DNA of 62,322 nucleotides from Opitutaceae bacterium (GTDB taxonomy: Bacteria > Verrucomicrobiota > Verrucomicrobiia > Opitutales > Opitutaceae): assembly GCA_003164715.1 (NCBI GenBank), contig PLTZ01000020.1, forward strand, positions 1-62,322. The letters run 5' to 3'. This document shows positions 30,134 through 39,140 of this stretch, in pieces. Position 1 is the first letter of the stretch; each line of letters starts with the position of its first letter. The notes beneath the pieces are model-generated. The model was not told the DNA's origin. It ran no database searches and saw nothing but the letters and a program-made list of their open reading frames with translations. The position numbers were made by a program, and so were the translations under genes.

Positions 30134-30943
30134 ATGAAAGCCATCACCACAGCACTAGTCGCGGCCCTTGCCGCCTCCACCATGAGCGCCTCCATCGTCA
30201 CCCGTGAAATCGATTACGAGCACAACGGCGTCAAGCTGCAGGGATTCCTGGCCTACGACGACGCCGGCGTTAAGGGCGGGAAGCTTCCCGGGGTGCTGGT
30301 CGTCCACGAATGGTGGGGCCTGAACGACTACGTGAGGGGCCGCGTCCTGAAGCTGGCGAAGCTAGGGTATGTCGCCTTCGCCCTCGACATGTACGGCAAG
30401 GGGGTGCTCGCCACGGATCCTGAGAAGGCCGGGGAATTCTCCGGGCAGTTCCGGGGGAAGCCCCTCATGGCCGAGCGGGCCCGGGCCGGCCTCGATCAGC
30501 TGCTGGGCACGGGCCTCGTCGATCCCTCCCGCGTCGCCGCCATCGGCTACTGCTTCGGGGGCTCCACCGTGCAGGCGCTCGCCTATTCGGGCGCGCCGCT
30601 CGCGGGGATCGTCAGCTTCCACGGGGGCCTGATCCCGGCGTCCGAGGAGGCCGTCTCGAAGAACAAAGCGAAGATCCTCATCTGCCACGGCGCCAGCGAC
30701 CCGTCGCTCAAGCAGGAGCAGATCGACGCCTACCTGAAGTCGCTTAACGACGGCAAGGTGGACTACAAGTTCGTGGTGTACGCGGGCGCGCTGCACGCGT
30801 TCACGAACCCGGACGCGGACACGATCGCCTCTGAGAATCCGAGCATGAAGGGCTTCGTCGGCTACAGCCCCTCCGCGGACCGCCGCTCCTGGGAGGATAT
30901 GAAGGCGTTCTTTGGCGAGATCTTCGCGCCCGCGAAGGGTTGA
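30134..30943 (+). CDS. Exported dienelactone hydrolase family protein
   Basis: 269 residues from the ATG at 30134, which yields a clean signal peptide (KAITTALVAALAASTMSAS); the ATG at 30098 adds 12 residues without signal character. Alpha/beta hydrolase with VVHEWWGLNDYVRGR, nucleophile Cys in GYCFGGST, Asp in CHGASDPSLK, and His in GALHAFTNPDA, the Cys-Asp-His triad of DLH enzymes. The periplasmic substrate is unknown. Confidence 0.92.
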   Translation: MKAITTALVAALAASTMSASIVTREIDYEHNGVKLQGFLAYDDAGVKGGKLPGVLVVHEWWGLNDYVRGRVLKLAKLGYVAFALDMYGKGVLATDPEKAGEFSGQFRGKPLMAERARAGLDQLLGTGLVDPSRVAAIGYCFGGSTVQALAYSGAPLAGIVSFHGGLIPASEEAVSKNKAKILICHGASDPSLKQEQIDAYLKSLNDGKVDYKFVVYAGALHAFTNPDADTIASENPSMKGFVGYSPSADRRSWEDMKAFFGEIFAPAKG

Positions 30944-30970
30944 CCCCCAAAGGGGTCTGGCCGCGGGCCT

Positions 30971-32563
30971 TCATACGGCGAGCTCGTACCAGCGCTTGGT
31001 CCTCACGCACGCCCGGCAGACCGAAAGCATCACGGGCACCTCGACAAGCACGCCCACGACGGTGGCGAGCGCGGCGCCGGAGGTCGGGCCGAAGAGCGTG
31101 AGCGCCACCGCGACCGCCAGCTCGAAGAAGTTGCTTGCGCCGATGAGGGCGCCCGGCGACGCCACGTTGTGCGGCACCCTGAACCGGCGCATCAGCAGGT
31201 AGACCAGGGCCGAATTGAAGTAGACCTGTATCACGATCGGCACCGAGATGAGAAGCACGACGGGCCATTTCCCGAGGATGTTCTCCGACTGGAACGCGAA
31301 GATGAGAACGAGGGTCGCGAGGAGCGCCAGGATGGTGACCGGCTTGAAGACGGGCAGGAAGGCCCCTTCGAACCACGGGCGTCCCCTCAGGCGAATGAGC
31401 GCGGTGCGGCTCAGCCATCCAGCCGCCAGCGGGATCACGATGAAGACGACGACCGACGTGAAGAGGACCTCGCGCGGCACGGTCACCCCGGCGACGCCCA
31501 CCAGGAACATCACGATCGGGGCGAACAGCACCAGCATGATGAGGTCGTTGATCGCCACCTGGGCCAGCGTGTAGGCCGAGTCGCCGTCCGTGAGGTAGCT
31601 CCAGACGAAGACCATCGCGGTGCAGGGCGCTGCGGCGAGGATGATGAGCCCGGCCGTGTAGCTTCGCGCGGCATCCTCCGGGATGAGGCCGAGGACCTGG
31701 CCGAAGAGCACCCGCAGGAACAGCCAGCCGAGGAACGCCATGCCGAACGGCTTAACGAGCCAGTTTACGAAGAGCGTGATCGCCAGGCCCTTCGGCCTTT
31801 GCATGACGCCCTTCAGCCCCCCGAAGTCGATCTTCAGCATCATCGGGTACACCATGAGCCAGATCAGCACGGCGATGGGTATGCTCACGTGGGAGGCGTG
31901 GCCGAACTCGAGCGAGCTCAGCCAGAGCGTCAGCGACGGGAACATACGCCCTGCCGCCACGCCCACGACCATGCACGCGAGCACCCAGGCGGAGAGATAG
32001 CGCTCAAAGAAGTCCAGGCGCTTCACCGGACCGGCGCGGCCTGATGCCTCGGCGGGAACAAAGGGGCCCGGAGGCGCGTCGCCCTCGATCCCGGCCTCGT
32101 TTCCAATGCCCTGGACCTGCAGCTCCCGCAGCCGCGCGTCCGGCAGGGCGCACAGAAGATCGATGCGCCGCGCGATCTGGGAGGCGACCTGGACAAAGGC
32201 CCATTTCCTCTCGGCCTCCGATCCCTGGGCCGTCGCGGGGTCCGGCGAGCCCCAGTGGGCGAGGATCGGGTGGCCGGGCCAAACGGGGCATGCCTCGCGC
32301 GCATTGTCGCAGACCGTGATGACGAAGTCGAAGGCGACCCCCTTGAACTCGTCCCATGACTTGCTGCGCGCATCGGGCGCGTCGAGGCCGTAGCGGTCCT
32401 TTAGGACCCATAGCGCAAGGGGATTGACGGTGCCGGTGGGCGCTGCGCCCGCGCTATAGGCCTCGAAGCGTCCGCGGCCCCTGTGCCGCAGCAGGCATTC
32501 GGCGATGATGCTCCGGGCGGAGTTGCCGGTGCAGAGAATCAGAACCTTGTAGGGAGGCGTCAC
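30971..32563 (-). CDS. Arsenate reductase ArsC fused to ACR3 arsenite efflux pump
   Basis: 530 residues from a GTG start (32563) whose GTGA overlaps the arsR stop. Residues 1-140 are a thioredoxin-coupled, LMW-phosphatase-type ArsC: P-loop C11-TGNSARS and the relay cysteines C85 and C92 (CDNAREAC). Residues 180-530 are ACR3, with about ten helices, the conserved Cys314 in AAPCTAMVFVW and Glu481 in GASNFFELAVA. A 40-residue Gly/Pro/Ala linker joins them. It should reduce arsenate and pump out the arsenite directly. ArsC placed before the pump in one chain is unusual; no frameshift is needed, as the frame is continuous. Confidence 0.93.
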   Translation of the reverse strand: MTPPYKVLILCTGNSARSIIAECLLRHRGRGRFEAYSAGAAPTGTVNPLALWVLKDRYGLDAPDARSKSWDEFKGVAFDFVITVCDNAREACPVWPGHPILAHWGSPDPATAQGSEAERKWAFVQVASQIARRIDLLCALPDARLRELQVQGIGNEAGIEGDAPPGPFVPAEASGRAGPVKRLDFFERYLSAWVLACMVVGVAAGRMFPSLTLWLSSLEFGHASHVSIPIAVLIWLMVYPMMLKIDFGGLKGVMQRPKGLAITLFVNWLVKPFGMAFLGWLFLRVLFGQVLGLIPEDAARSYTAGLIILAAAPCTAMVFVWSYLTDGDSAYTLAQVAINDLIMLVLFAPIVMFLVGVAGVTVPREVLFTSVVVFIVIPLAAGWLSRTALIRLRGRPWFEGAFLPVFKPVTILALLATLVLIFAFQSENILGKWPVVLLISVPIVIQVYFNSALVYLLMRRFRVPHNVASPGALIGASNFFELAVAVALTLFGPTSGAALATVVGVLVEVPVMLSVCRACVRTKRWYELAV

Positions 32564-32955
32564 GTGGAAAGGGCGCGTCGCGCCTTCAGCGCCGCAGGCG
32601 CGCAGCATATCGGGCCGCGTTGCGCAAGCCTGCGCGTCAGCGTGTTCAACCGGGCCGAGTCCGCCCGGAAGACCGGGTCCTCGCGGGCGCAGTCCTGCAG
32701 GCAGGCGAGGTTCGCCTTCAGCTCCCCCGAAGTGCGGGCGGGCAGGCTGTAGACCATCCAGTTGGCCTGCCTGCGCGCGACTGCAAGGCCGCGCGCCCGC
32801 AGGTAGGCGAGGTGCTTGGACACCTTCACCTGCGGCTCGCCCAGGATCTCCTGGAGGTGGCACACGCAGAGTGGACCCTCGCCAAGCAGGTTGAGGATGC
32901 GCAGTCGTGTCTGGTCGCAGAGGCACTGGTAGATCTGGACAAGTGTCATGTCCAT
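32560..32955 (-). CDS. arsR: ArsR-family metalloregulator
   Basis: 131 residues, winged helix. ALPHA3-type metal site CVCHLQEIL, recognition region QVKVSKHLAYLRARGLA. Further cysteines at the end (GPICCAP) may add to the As(III) site, a variable feature among ArsR types. It represses the arsenic genes until arsenite binds. A second in-frame ATG two codons downstream could be the real start; 4-base overlap with the fusion gene. Confidence 0.93.
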   Translation of the reverse strand: MDMTLVQIYQCLCDQTRLRILNLLGEGPLCVCHLQEILGEPQVKVSKHLAYLRARGLAVARRQANWMVYSLPARTSGELKANLACLQDCAREDPVFRADSARLNTLTRRLAQRGPICCAPAALKARRALST

Positions 32956-32957
32956 AC

Positions 32958-32982
32958 AGGTATATACCTAATTCGGCATATA
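32958..32982 (-). promoter_or_regulatory. Palindromic site before arsR, candidate ArsR operator
   Basis: Immediately upstream of the arsR ATG lies a perfect 12-base palindrome AGGTATATACCT (32958-32969), which is also the left half of a wider inverted repeat TATATACC-N6-GGCATATA (32961-32982, 7 of 8 arm bases paired). AT-rich palindromes near the start are usual ArsR-family operators. Its closeness to the start codon would leave a very short leader or favour the second ATG. Confidence 0.6.
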
Positions 32983-33013
32983 CAAGCGCAATCGCAGCAG
33001 CTCCGTCCCGCCC

Positions 33014-33820
33014 TTAAAGCCACGCACCCGGGCGGCCGCCGTGCCTGACCGTGGTGACGTAGCGGTTGCGCGACCTGCGGACGGCGATCCGGGCGCCGAA
33101 GGCCTCGCTCAGCCTCTTTGAGGTGACGACCCCGGTCCTCGGCCCCGCGGCGAAGGCGCGCCCGTCGCGAAGGAGGAGTGCGTGCGTGAACGCCGGCATT
33201 ATCTCCTCGGCGTGATGGATCACGAGGACCAGGGCCGGACCGTGGCGGCGCTTGGCGATCCCCTCCAAGAACCAGAGGAATTCCTCGCGGGCGACCGGGT
33301 CGAGGCCCGCGCACGGCTCGTCGAGGATGAGGAGCTTCGGCCGCGCCATGAGGGAGCGCGCGATCAGGATCCTCTGGCGCTCGCCCTGGGAAAGGTGGAC
33401 CCACTCGCGGTGCGCCAGGTGGGCGCCCCCGACGAACCGCAGGAGCCTACGGCCCTCGGCCGCCTCGGCCCGCCCCGGCTTAGCCCAAAGGTCGAGCTGC
33501 GCGTACCGGCCGCTCATGACGGTCTCCAGCGCCGTCTCCGCCGCGGGGATCGACGCCTGCAGCGCGCTCGTCACGATGCCGACCTCGAGGCGCAGCTCGC
33601 GCCAGTCCGCCTCGCCGTAGCGCCTGCTGAGGAGCGCGATCTCGCCCGAGGAGGGCGAGAGGTACCCTGTGATCGCCTTCAGGAGCGACGTCTTCCCGCT
33701 GCCGTTGGGCCCCAGGATCACCCAGTGCTCGCCCCTGCGGACGCGCCAGTCGAGCCCGCGCAGGATCTCCGTGCGCCCGCGCACGACGCGAAGGTTGGAG
33801 ACGCAGAGGATGTCGGCCAT
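33014..33820 (-). CDS. Stand-alone ABC ATPase (YlmA/ModF type)
   Basis: 268 residues from MADILCVSNLRVVRG. Walker A GPNGSGKTSLLKAI, Q-loop region VGIVTSALQASIPA, signature LSQGERQRILIARSLM, Walker B LLILDEPCAGLDPVA, switch His in VIHHAEEIMPAFTHALLL. No permease gene lies beside it, and the class (ModF/YlmA) is often encoded alone. Role unknown; possible molybdate-storage or ribosome-associated roles are only family guesses. The arsR gene lies downstream after about 58 bases. Confidence 0.88.
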   Translation of the reverse strand: MADILCVSNLRVVRGRTEILRGLDWRVRRGEHWVILGPNGSGKTSLLKAITGYLSPSSGEIALLSRRYGEADWRELRLEVGIVTSALQASIPAAETALETVMSGRYAQLDLWAKPGRAEAAEGRRLLRFVGGAHLAHREWVHLSQGERQRILIARSLMARPKLLILDEPCAGLDPVAREEFLWFLEGIAKRRHGPALVLVIHHAEEIMPAFTHALLLRDGRAFAAGPRTGVVTSKRLSEAFGARIAVRRSRNRYVTTVRHGGRPGAWL

Positions 33821-33910
33821 GCGGTCCAGGCTGACGCGTCGGCCCCGGGAATTCAACCGGGTCTTGTGCGCCGGCCGCGGATTGCCAAGAGTCGCCGCCT
33901 TCCAGCAACG

Positions 33911-34711
33911 ATGACCCTCGTCGACTCCCACACCCACCTTGATGCGGCCGCCAGGAGCGGCGCGCTGCCGGAACTCGTGCGGCGCGCGCGCGAGGCGGGC
34001 GTCGGCTGGATGGTCGCCGTCGGGACGGAGCCCGGCGACTGGGCGCTCTACCGCGAGCTCGCGAGGGCGAACCGGGACTGCATCCGGCACACGGTCGGCG
34101 TCCATCCGTGCTCGGTGGGCGAGGGATGGGAGGCTGCGGTGGCCGAGATCGAGGGCTACTGGAGGGCGGGCGCGGCGGACGCGCCGGTCGCGCTCGGCGA
34201 GTGCGGGCTCGACCGGTTCCACCTGCCGAAGGCGCCGGCCGAGGCCGCGCGGATCCTCGGCCTGCAGAAGGCGGCCTTCGAGGCGCAGCTCGCGATCGCG
34301 CGGCGGCTCGGCTGCGCGCTCGTGATCCATTCCCGGGGCGCCTTCCGGGAATGCGTGGAGATGATCGACGCGAGCGGCGTCAACTGGGGCCGCGTCGTCT
34401 TTCACTGCTTCTCCGAGGGGGAGCCTGAGATCCTCGAGCTCGCGCGCAGGGGGGGGCGCGGGTCGTTCACGGGCATCCTGACCTACAAGAACGCGGACGG
34501 CGTGCGTGCGGCGGCCAAGGCGCAGGGCCTCGCCCGTCTGATGATCGAGACGGACGCCCCGTTCCTCGCCCCGGCGCCCCACCGCGGCAAGCCGAACGAG
34601 CCGGCCTACCTGCGCCACACGGCCGAGTACGCCGCGGGCCTCTTCGGTGTCGGCTTGGACGAGCTCGCGGACGCCACGACGGCGACGGCGCGGGCCTTCT
34701 ACGGATTCTGA
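33911..34711 (+). CDS. TatD-family metal-dependent hydrolase (3'-5' DNase)
   Basis: 266 residues from MTLVDSHTHLDAAA. Metal ligands: HTH near the N-terminus, Glu in ALGECGLDR, His in VIHSRGAF, His in VVFHCFSEG, and Asp in IETDAPFLAPAPHRGKPNEP. TatD proteins are nucleases acting in DNA repair or RNA turnover. The open frame runs far upstream, but the TatD N-terminus fixes this ATG. Divergent from the ABC ATPase gene. Confidence 0.93.
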   Translation: MTLVDSHTHLDAAARSGALPELVRRAREAGVGWMVAVGTEPGDWALYRELARANRDCIRHTVGVHPCSVGEGWEAAVAEIEGYWRAGAADAPVALGECGLDRFHLPKAPAEAARILGLQKAAFEAQLAIARRLGCALVIHSRGAFRECVEMIDASGVNWGRVVFHCFSEGEPEILELARRGGRGSFTGILTYKNADGVRAAAKAQGLARLMIETDAPFLAPAPHRGKPNEPAYLRHTAEYAAGLFGVGLDELADATTATARAFYGF

Positions 34712-34728
34712 CCGGGGCGGCCCGGCCT

Positions 34729-35028
34729 CTAGGCCTCGTCAAACTTGCGCGCGAAGAGCTGCTCGAGCTCCGTGAGCATCTGCTGCGCGTCGTCGCCGGT
34801 GACGACGAACTTCACCTTGGAGCCGTTGCCCGCCGCCAGCATCATGAGCCCCATGATGCTCTTGCCGTTCACCTGCTCCTCGTCCTTCTCGACGAACACC
34901 TCGGACTTGAATTTGTTGGTGATGCGCACGATCATCGCGGCCGGGCGCGCGTGAATCCCCAGCTTGTTCAGGACGACAAGCTCCTTGACCACGGCCTGGC
35001 CGGGAGGGGTCGTTTCGGTTGGGTTCAT
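34729..35028 (-). CDS. ptsH: HPr phosphocarrier protein
   Basis: 99 residues with a 12-residue N-terminal extension over typical HPr. Phosphorylated His26 in NKLGIHARPAAM and a regulatory-site Ser57 in NGKSIMGLMML, both conserved. It relays phosphate in the PTS, or acts through Ser phosphorylation with HPrK, as is common in bacteria with a truncated PTS. No enzyme I or HPrK gene is in the window. Convergent with TatD; divergent from kdsB. Confidence 0.94.
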   Translation of the reverse strand: MNPTETTPPGQAVVKELVVLNKLGIHARPAAMIVRITNKFKSEVFVEKDEEQVNGKSIMGLMMLAAGNGSKVKFVVTGDDAQQMLTELEQLFARKFDEA

Positions 35029-35126
35029 CGGCAGTGGGTGCGCGGCAGAAGAATGTGGCGAGCAGTGTAAACTCCCCAGCTAGGCCCGGCTTGCAACTCA
35101 AAAACCAGATGGCAGCATCGCCTTGG

Positions 35127-35882
35127 ATGCCGGAATTAGCAATCATCGTGCCGTGTCGTCTGGAATCTAAGAGATTCCCGAGGAAGCTCTTGCACAGGAT
35201 AAAGGGGCGGCCGCTGCTGCTCTGGGTCGCCGAGCAAATCACGCGAGCGGCCCCGGGCGTCGAATTGTGGTTCGCGGTTGACGATCCCCTCCTTGCGGAC
35301 TGCCTGGCCCCAGGGGGCTACCGGACGCTGATGACCAGGACCGACCACGCGAGCGGCACGGACCGGATTGCCGAGGCCAACCGCACCGTTCGGGCCGCAC
35401 GCGTGATCAACGTCCAGGCCGACGAGCCCCTGGTCTCCGCGGGCCAGATCCGCATGCTCGCCTCCCTCATCTCGGGGCCGGCGGACATGTCGACTCTGGC
35501 GACCCGGTTCACGACCGCGGCGGACTTCCGCAACCCGAACCAGGTCAAGGTGGTGTGCGACCGCGAGGGCCGCGCCGTGTATTTCTCTCGCGCCCCGATT
35601 CCCTATCCCCGGGACCTGGGCGGGGAGGTCGACGACCGGTGGGTCGGCGCCCATCCCTGCTACAAGCATCTCGGGCTCTACGCCTACAAGGCGGCGCTAT
35701 TGGACGAGTTCGCGCGGCTGCCCGCGGGCAGGCTCGAGGAGATCGAGCGGCTCGAGCAGCTGCGCGTGATCGAGAACGGGCGCTCGATCGCCGTCGGGCT
35801 GACGGACGATCCGACCATCGGCGTCGACACGCCCGAGGATGCTGCGAAGTTCGGGGCCCATCTCGGCGGGGGGGCCCGCTGA
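35127..35882 (+). CDS. kdsB: CMP-KDO synthetase (3-deoxy-manno-octulosonate cytidylyltransferase)
   Basis: 251 residues from MPELAIIVPCR; an ATG at 35109 adds six residues and is also possible. Activates KDO with CTP for lipid A core assembly. Seen: PCRLESKRFPRKLLHRIKG (CTP loop), RTDHASGTDRIAEA, VINVQADEP (metal Asp), YFSRAPIP, and HLGLYAYKAALL. The gene implies an LPS outer membrane. Its TGA (35880-35882) is followed closely by the large membrane protein gene. Confidence 0.95.
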   Translation: MPELAIIVPCRLESKRFPRKLLHRIKGRPLLLWVAEQITRAAPGVELWFAVDDPLLADCLAPGGYRTLMTRTDHASGTDRIAEANRTVRAARVINVQADEPLVSAGQIRMLASLISGPADMSTLATRFTTAADFRNPNQVKVVCDREGRAVYFSRAPIPYPRDLGGEVDDRWVGAHPCYKHLGLYAYKAALLDEFARLPAGRLEEIERLEQLRVIENGRSIAVGLTDDPTIGVDTPEDAAKFGAHLGGGAR

Positions 35883-35917
35883 CCGGTTCCCCGCCCGACC
35901 GCGCCCCCTTCCCCGAG

Positions 35918-37837
35918 GTGAACGCCCCCCCGGCCCACGAAGGCTCCCTGCGCGGCGACTGGCTCGCGATGGGGTCCGCCGCCCTCCTCTGCATGCTGCT
36001 GTACTTCGCGATAGCCTCGGAGAACCGCGAGGCCTACCGCGCGAAGCCGGTCACGTACAACCACTACAACCTCCTGGTCGAGGGGTTCCTCTCGGGCCAC
36101 CTCTACATGAACATGGCCCTCGACCCGGAGAAGGAGAAGCCCGGGCGCGACCCGATGAGGTACACGCCGAGGGAGCACGACACGAGCCTCTACAAGGGTC
36201 ACTATTACCTCTACTTCGGCGTCGCGCCGGCCGTGGTCCTGTTCCTGTCCCTGAAGGCCCTCGGGTGGGAGCTTCCGCAGTACTGGGCGGGCGCCGTCTT
36301 TGCGAGCGTGGGCTACCTGTTCACCGCGGCGCTGCTCTGCCGGGTGAAGCGGGACTTCTTCCCGCGGCTCCCGCCCGGCGTGCTCTTCGCCAGCGGGCTT
36401 GTCCTCGGGGCCGTCAACTGGTGGCCCATGCTGCTCAGCCGGGTGGGGATCTGGGAGGTCTGCGTCTCAAGCGCCTACTGCTTCTCGTGCGCCTGCCTCT
36501 TCTGCGCCTACCGTGCGATGGAAGGCGGACGGGAGCGGGTGTGGCTCGCGGCTGCGTCGCTCTGCGCGGGCCTGGCGATTGCGTCGCGTCCCAACTACTT
36601 CTTCGGGGCCGTGATCCTCCTGGTGCCCCTCCTTTTCTTCTGGCGGGTCGAGCGGGCCGCCCCCGCGGGCGCGGGGGCGTGGATCGGCAGGCTCTGCGCG
36701 ACGGTCCTTCCGATCGCCGGCGTCGGGGCCCTCCTCGCGCTCTACAACTACGAGCGCTTCGGCAACCTGCTCGAATTCGGCACGAAGTACGAGATCCTGC
36801 TTCGGCCGACGGCGTCGAGCCTCTTCAGCGCCGACTACCTGGGGTTCAACGCCTACATGTACTTCCTGGCCCCGGCGCACTTCTCCCCCTGGTTCCCGTT
36901 CTTCAACCTGTCGCTGATGCCGGAGCTGCCGAAGGGGTACGCCGGCGAGCCCGAGGACATGTACGGGGTGGTGGCGAACATGCCGGTCCTTCTGGCCGCC
37001 GTGTTCGGCCTCGGCCTCCTCCGGATGAGGGGCGGGCGCTCGAGGCTCTGCGCCCTCGCCGCGGCCGCCGCGCTTCTCCTGCTCACCGTGGGCGGGCCGC
37101 TCATGTTCTACGTGGGCGCGAACAACCGCTACATCCCTGACGCGATCTGCGGCCTGCCGGTCCTCGCGGTGCTCGGGATCTGGGCGATCGAGGAGCGCTT
37201 CCGCGGGGGCGGCGCCCGCGGGTCCGCCGCGAGGGCGGCCTGGGGGCTCCTGGCGGCGTATTCGACGGCGTTCGCGCTGTGCGCGGGCATCCAGAGGGAC
37301 GAGATCCTCCGGCACGTCCACCCCCGGGTGTACGGCGCGCTCGCGCACGCGCTCGACTACCCGAGCTACTGGTACGACCGGATCCTCGGCGTGGGCTACG
37401 GGCCGCTCAACTTCGACCTGAAGTTCCCCGCGAACAAGCCCGGCGAGAACGAGCCCCTGGTCGTCACCGGCTGGGGCCCCTGGAGCAACGTGGTCTACGT
37501 GCGCTATTGCGACCGGGACCACCTGCAGTTCGGTTTCATCGGGCCGTTCACGGTCACGCGCAGCGAGGTGTTCGAGATCGACTACGCGAAGCCGCACGCG
37601 CTCACCCTCTCGATGGGGTCCCTCTACCCGCCGCGGGAGAGCCCGTACTTCGACTCCCTGCCGGCGCCGGACGCCGACGCGCTCGCGGGCACGCTCATGG
37701 TCACGGTCGACGGCAAGACGCGGTTCCGGTTCCACACCACATTCTTTGACGCGGCCGCCCGAAGGCCGGAGCTCGGCCGGGGCCCGTCCGTCCTCGACAA
37801 GCGATGGACCTTCACGGGGACGATGTCTGGTGGGTAG
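35918..37837 (+). CDS. Polytopic membrane protein of unknown function
   Basis: About 639 residues from a GTG (35918); an ATG at 35969 would remove 17 residues. An N-terminal helix near 20-36 is followed by a loop with YTPREHDTSLYKGHYYLYFG and about nine further helices to near residue 470, then a C-terminal soluble segment (GFIGPFTVTRSEVFEIDYAK). The pattern recalls GT-C type glycosyltransferases or polymerases, but I find no diagnostic motif. It lies 35 bases after kdsB on the same strand, so a cell-envelope role is reasonable. Confidence 0.7.
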   Translation: MNAPPAHEGSLRGDWLAMGSAALLCMLLYFAIASENREAYRAKPVTYNHYNLLVEGFLSGHLYMNMALDPEKEKPGRDPMRYTPREHDTSLYKGHYYLYFGVAPAVVLFLSLKALGWELPQYWAGAVFASVGYLFTAALLCRVKRDFFPRLPPGVLFASGLVLGAVNWWPMLLSRVGIWEVCVSSAYCFSCACLFCAYRAMEGGRERVWLAAASLCAGLAIASRPNYFFGAVILLVPLLFFWRVERAAPAGAGAWIGRLCATVLPIAGVGALLALYNYERFGNLLEFGTKYEILLRPTASSLFSADYLGFNAYMYFLAPAHFSPWFPFFNLSLMPELPKGYAGEPEDMYGVVANMPVLLAAVFGLGLLRMRGGRSRLCALAAAAALLLLTVGGPLMFYVGANNRYIPDAICGLPVLAVLGIWAIEERFRGGGARGSAARAAWGLLAAYSTAFALCAGIQRDEILRHVHPRVYGALAHALDYPSYWYDRILGVGYGPLNFDLKFPANKPGENEPLVVTGWGPWSNVVYVRYCDRDHLQFGFIGPFTVTRSEVFEIDYAKPHALTLSMGSLYPPRESPYFDSLPAPDADALAGTLMVTVDGKTRFRFHTTFFDAAARRPELGRGPSVLDKRWTFTGTMSGG

Positions 37838-37853
37838 GCGCCGCCGCGCCGCT

Positions 37854-39023
37854 TCAGATCCGGCCGGCCTTGCGCGCCTCCACCATCCGGTAGAAGTCCA
37901 CGAAGAGGGGATCCGCGTCGCTCGGCCCGGGGGCGGCCTCGGGGTGGTACTGGACGCAGAAGACGGGCAGCTCCTTGTGGCGCAGGCCCTCGACCGTGTT
38001 GTCATTCAGGTTGAACTCGGTGAGGACCGCCCCGCGGTCCCTGACGCTGGCCGGATCGGTCGCGAAGCCGTGGTTCTGCGCCGTGATCGACACCTTTCCC
38101 GTCTCGACGTTCTTGACCGGCTGGTTGCCGCCGCGGTGGCCGAACTTCAGCTTGAAGGTCGAGCCCCCCAGCGCGTGCGTGATCATCTGGTGGCCGAGGC
38201 AGATCCCGAACATGGGGTAGCGGGGCAAGAGGGCCGTCACGGTCTTGTAGATGTAGGGCAGCGCGGCCGGGTCGCCCGGGCCGTTGGAGAGGAATACGCA
38301 GTCCGGGCGGTGCTCGTCGAGCAGCTCCGCCGAGGACGCCGCCGGGAAGACCTGCACCTCGAAGCCGTGGCGCACGAGCTTGCGGTAGATGGTGCGCTTC
38401 GCCCCGTAGTCGAACGCCGCCACGCGGAACTTCCTGGCGGGCGTCACCGCCGCGCCGAACGTGGTTCCCGCGGGCACGTAGGGCGGGTTATGGTTCGCCG
38501 GGTCGTCGCCCCAGATGAAGGGCTCCTTGCAGGTGACGTCCTTCACGTAATCGGCGCCCTCCATGTCCTTCCACGCCCGCGCCCGCGCCACGGCCTCCTC
38601 GTCCGAGAGGGCCCGGGTGCTCAGGCAGCACTTCATCGCCCCGTCGACGCGGAGCCTCTTCGTGATCGCGCGGGTGTCCACCTCGCTGATCCCGGGGATC
38701 CCGTTCTGCGCCAGGTAGTCGCCCAGCGCGAGGCGCGAGCGCCAGTTGCTCACGACCGGGGAGAGCTCGCGCACGACAAAGCCGCTCGCCTTCGGCACCG
38801 CGGCCTCCGCGTCCTCGTCGTTGACGCCGTAGTTGCCGATCTGCGCCGCGGTCATCGTCACGATCTGGCCGAAATAGGAGGGGTCCGTCAGGATCTCCTG
38901 GTAGCCGGTCATCGACGTGTTGAAGACGCATTCCCCGGCAATCGTGGCCTCGGCGCCGAAGGCGACCCCGCGGAAGACGCTTCCATCCTCTAGGGCAAGT
39001 ACGGCGGGCTTGGTGGTCGGCAT
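37854..39023 (-). CDS. carA: Carbamoyl-phosphate synthase small subunit
   Basis: 389 residues from MPTTKPAVLALEDGSVF. The N-terminal CarA domain has NTSMTGYQEILTDPSYFGQI; the class I glutamine amidotransferase has the nucleophile in MFGICLGHQMI and the His-Glu pair in VQYHPEAAPGP. It releases ammonia from glutamine for carbamoyl phosphate (arginine and pyrimidine synthesis). The large subunit gene carB is not in the window. Divergent from the aminomutase gene. Confidence 0.96.
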   Translation of the reverse strand: MPTTKPAVLALEDGSVFRGVAFGAEATIAGECVFNTSMTGYQEILTDPSYFGQIVTMTAAQIGNYGVNDEDAEAAVPKASGFVVRELSPVVSNWRSRLALGDYLAQNGIPGISEVDTRAITKRLRVDGAMKCCLSTRALSDEEAVARARAWKDMEGADYVKDVTCKEPFIWGDDPANHNPPYVPAGTTFGAAVTPARKFRVAAFDYGAKRTIYRKLVRHGFEVQVFPAASSAELLDEHRPDCVFLSNGPGDPAALPYIYKTVTALLPRYPMFGICLGHQMITHALGGSTFKLKFGHRGGNQPVKNVETGKVSITAQNHGFATDPASVRDRGAVLTEFNLNDNTVEGLRHKELPVFCVQYHPEAAPGPSDADPLFVDFYRMVEARKAGRI

Positions 39024-39140
39024 CAAGGGTCGAACAAAATCCGCAGAACGGGGCCTGCCAACCAAAAAGGCCCGAAACGGCGATCAAAAGCCGCCATTTG
39101 ACAACGATCCGCAGGTAACTAACGGTGAGTGCCGCCCAAA

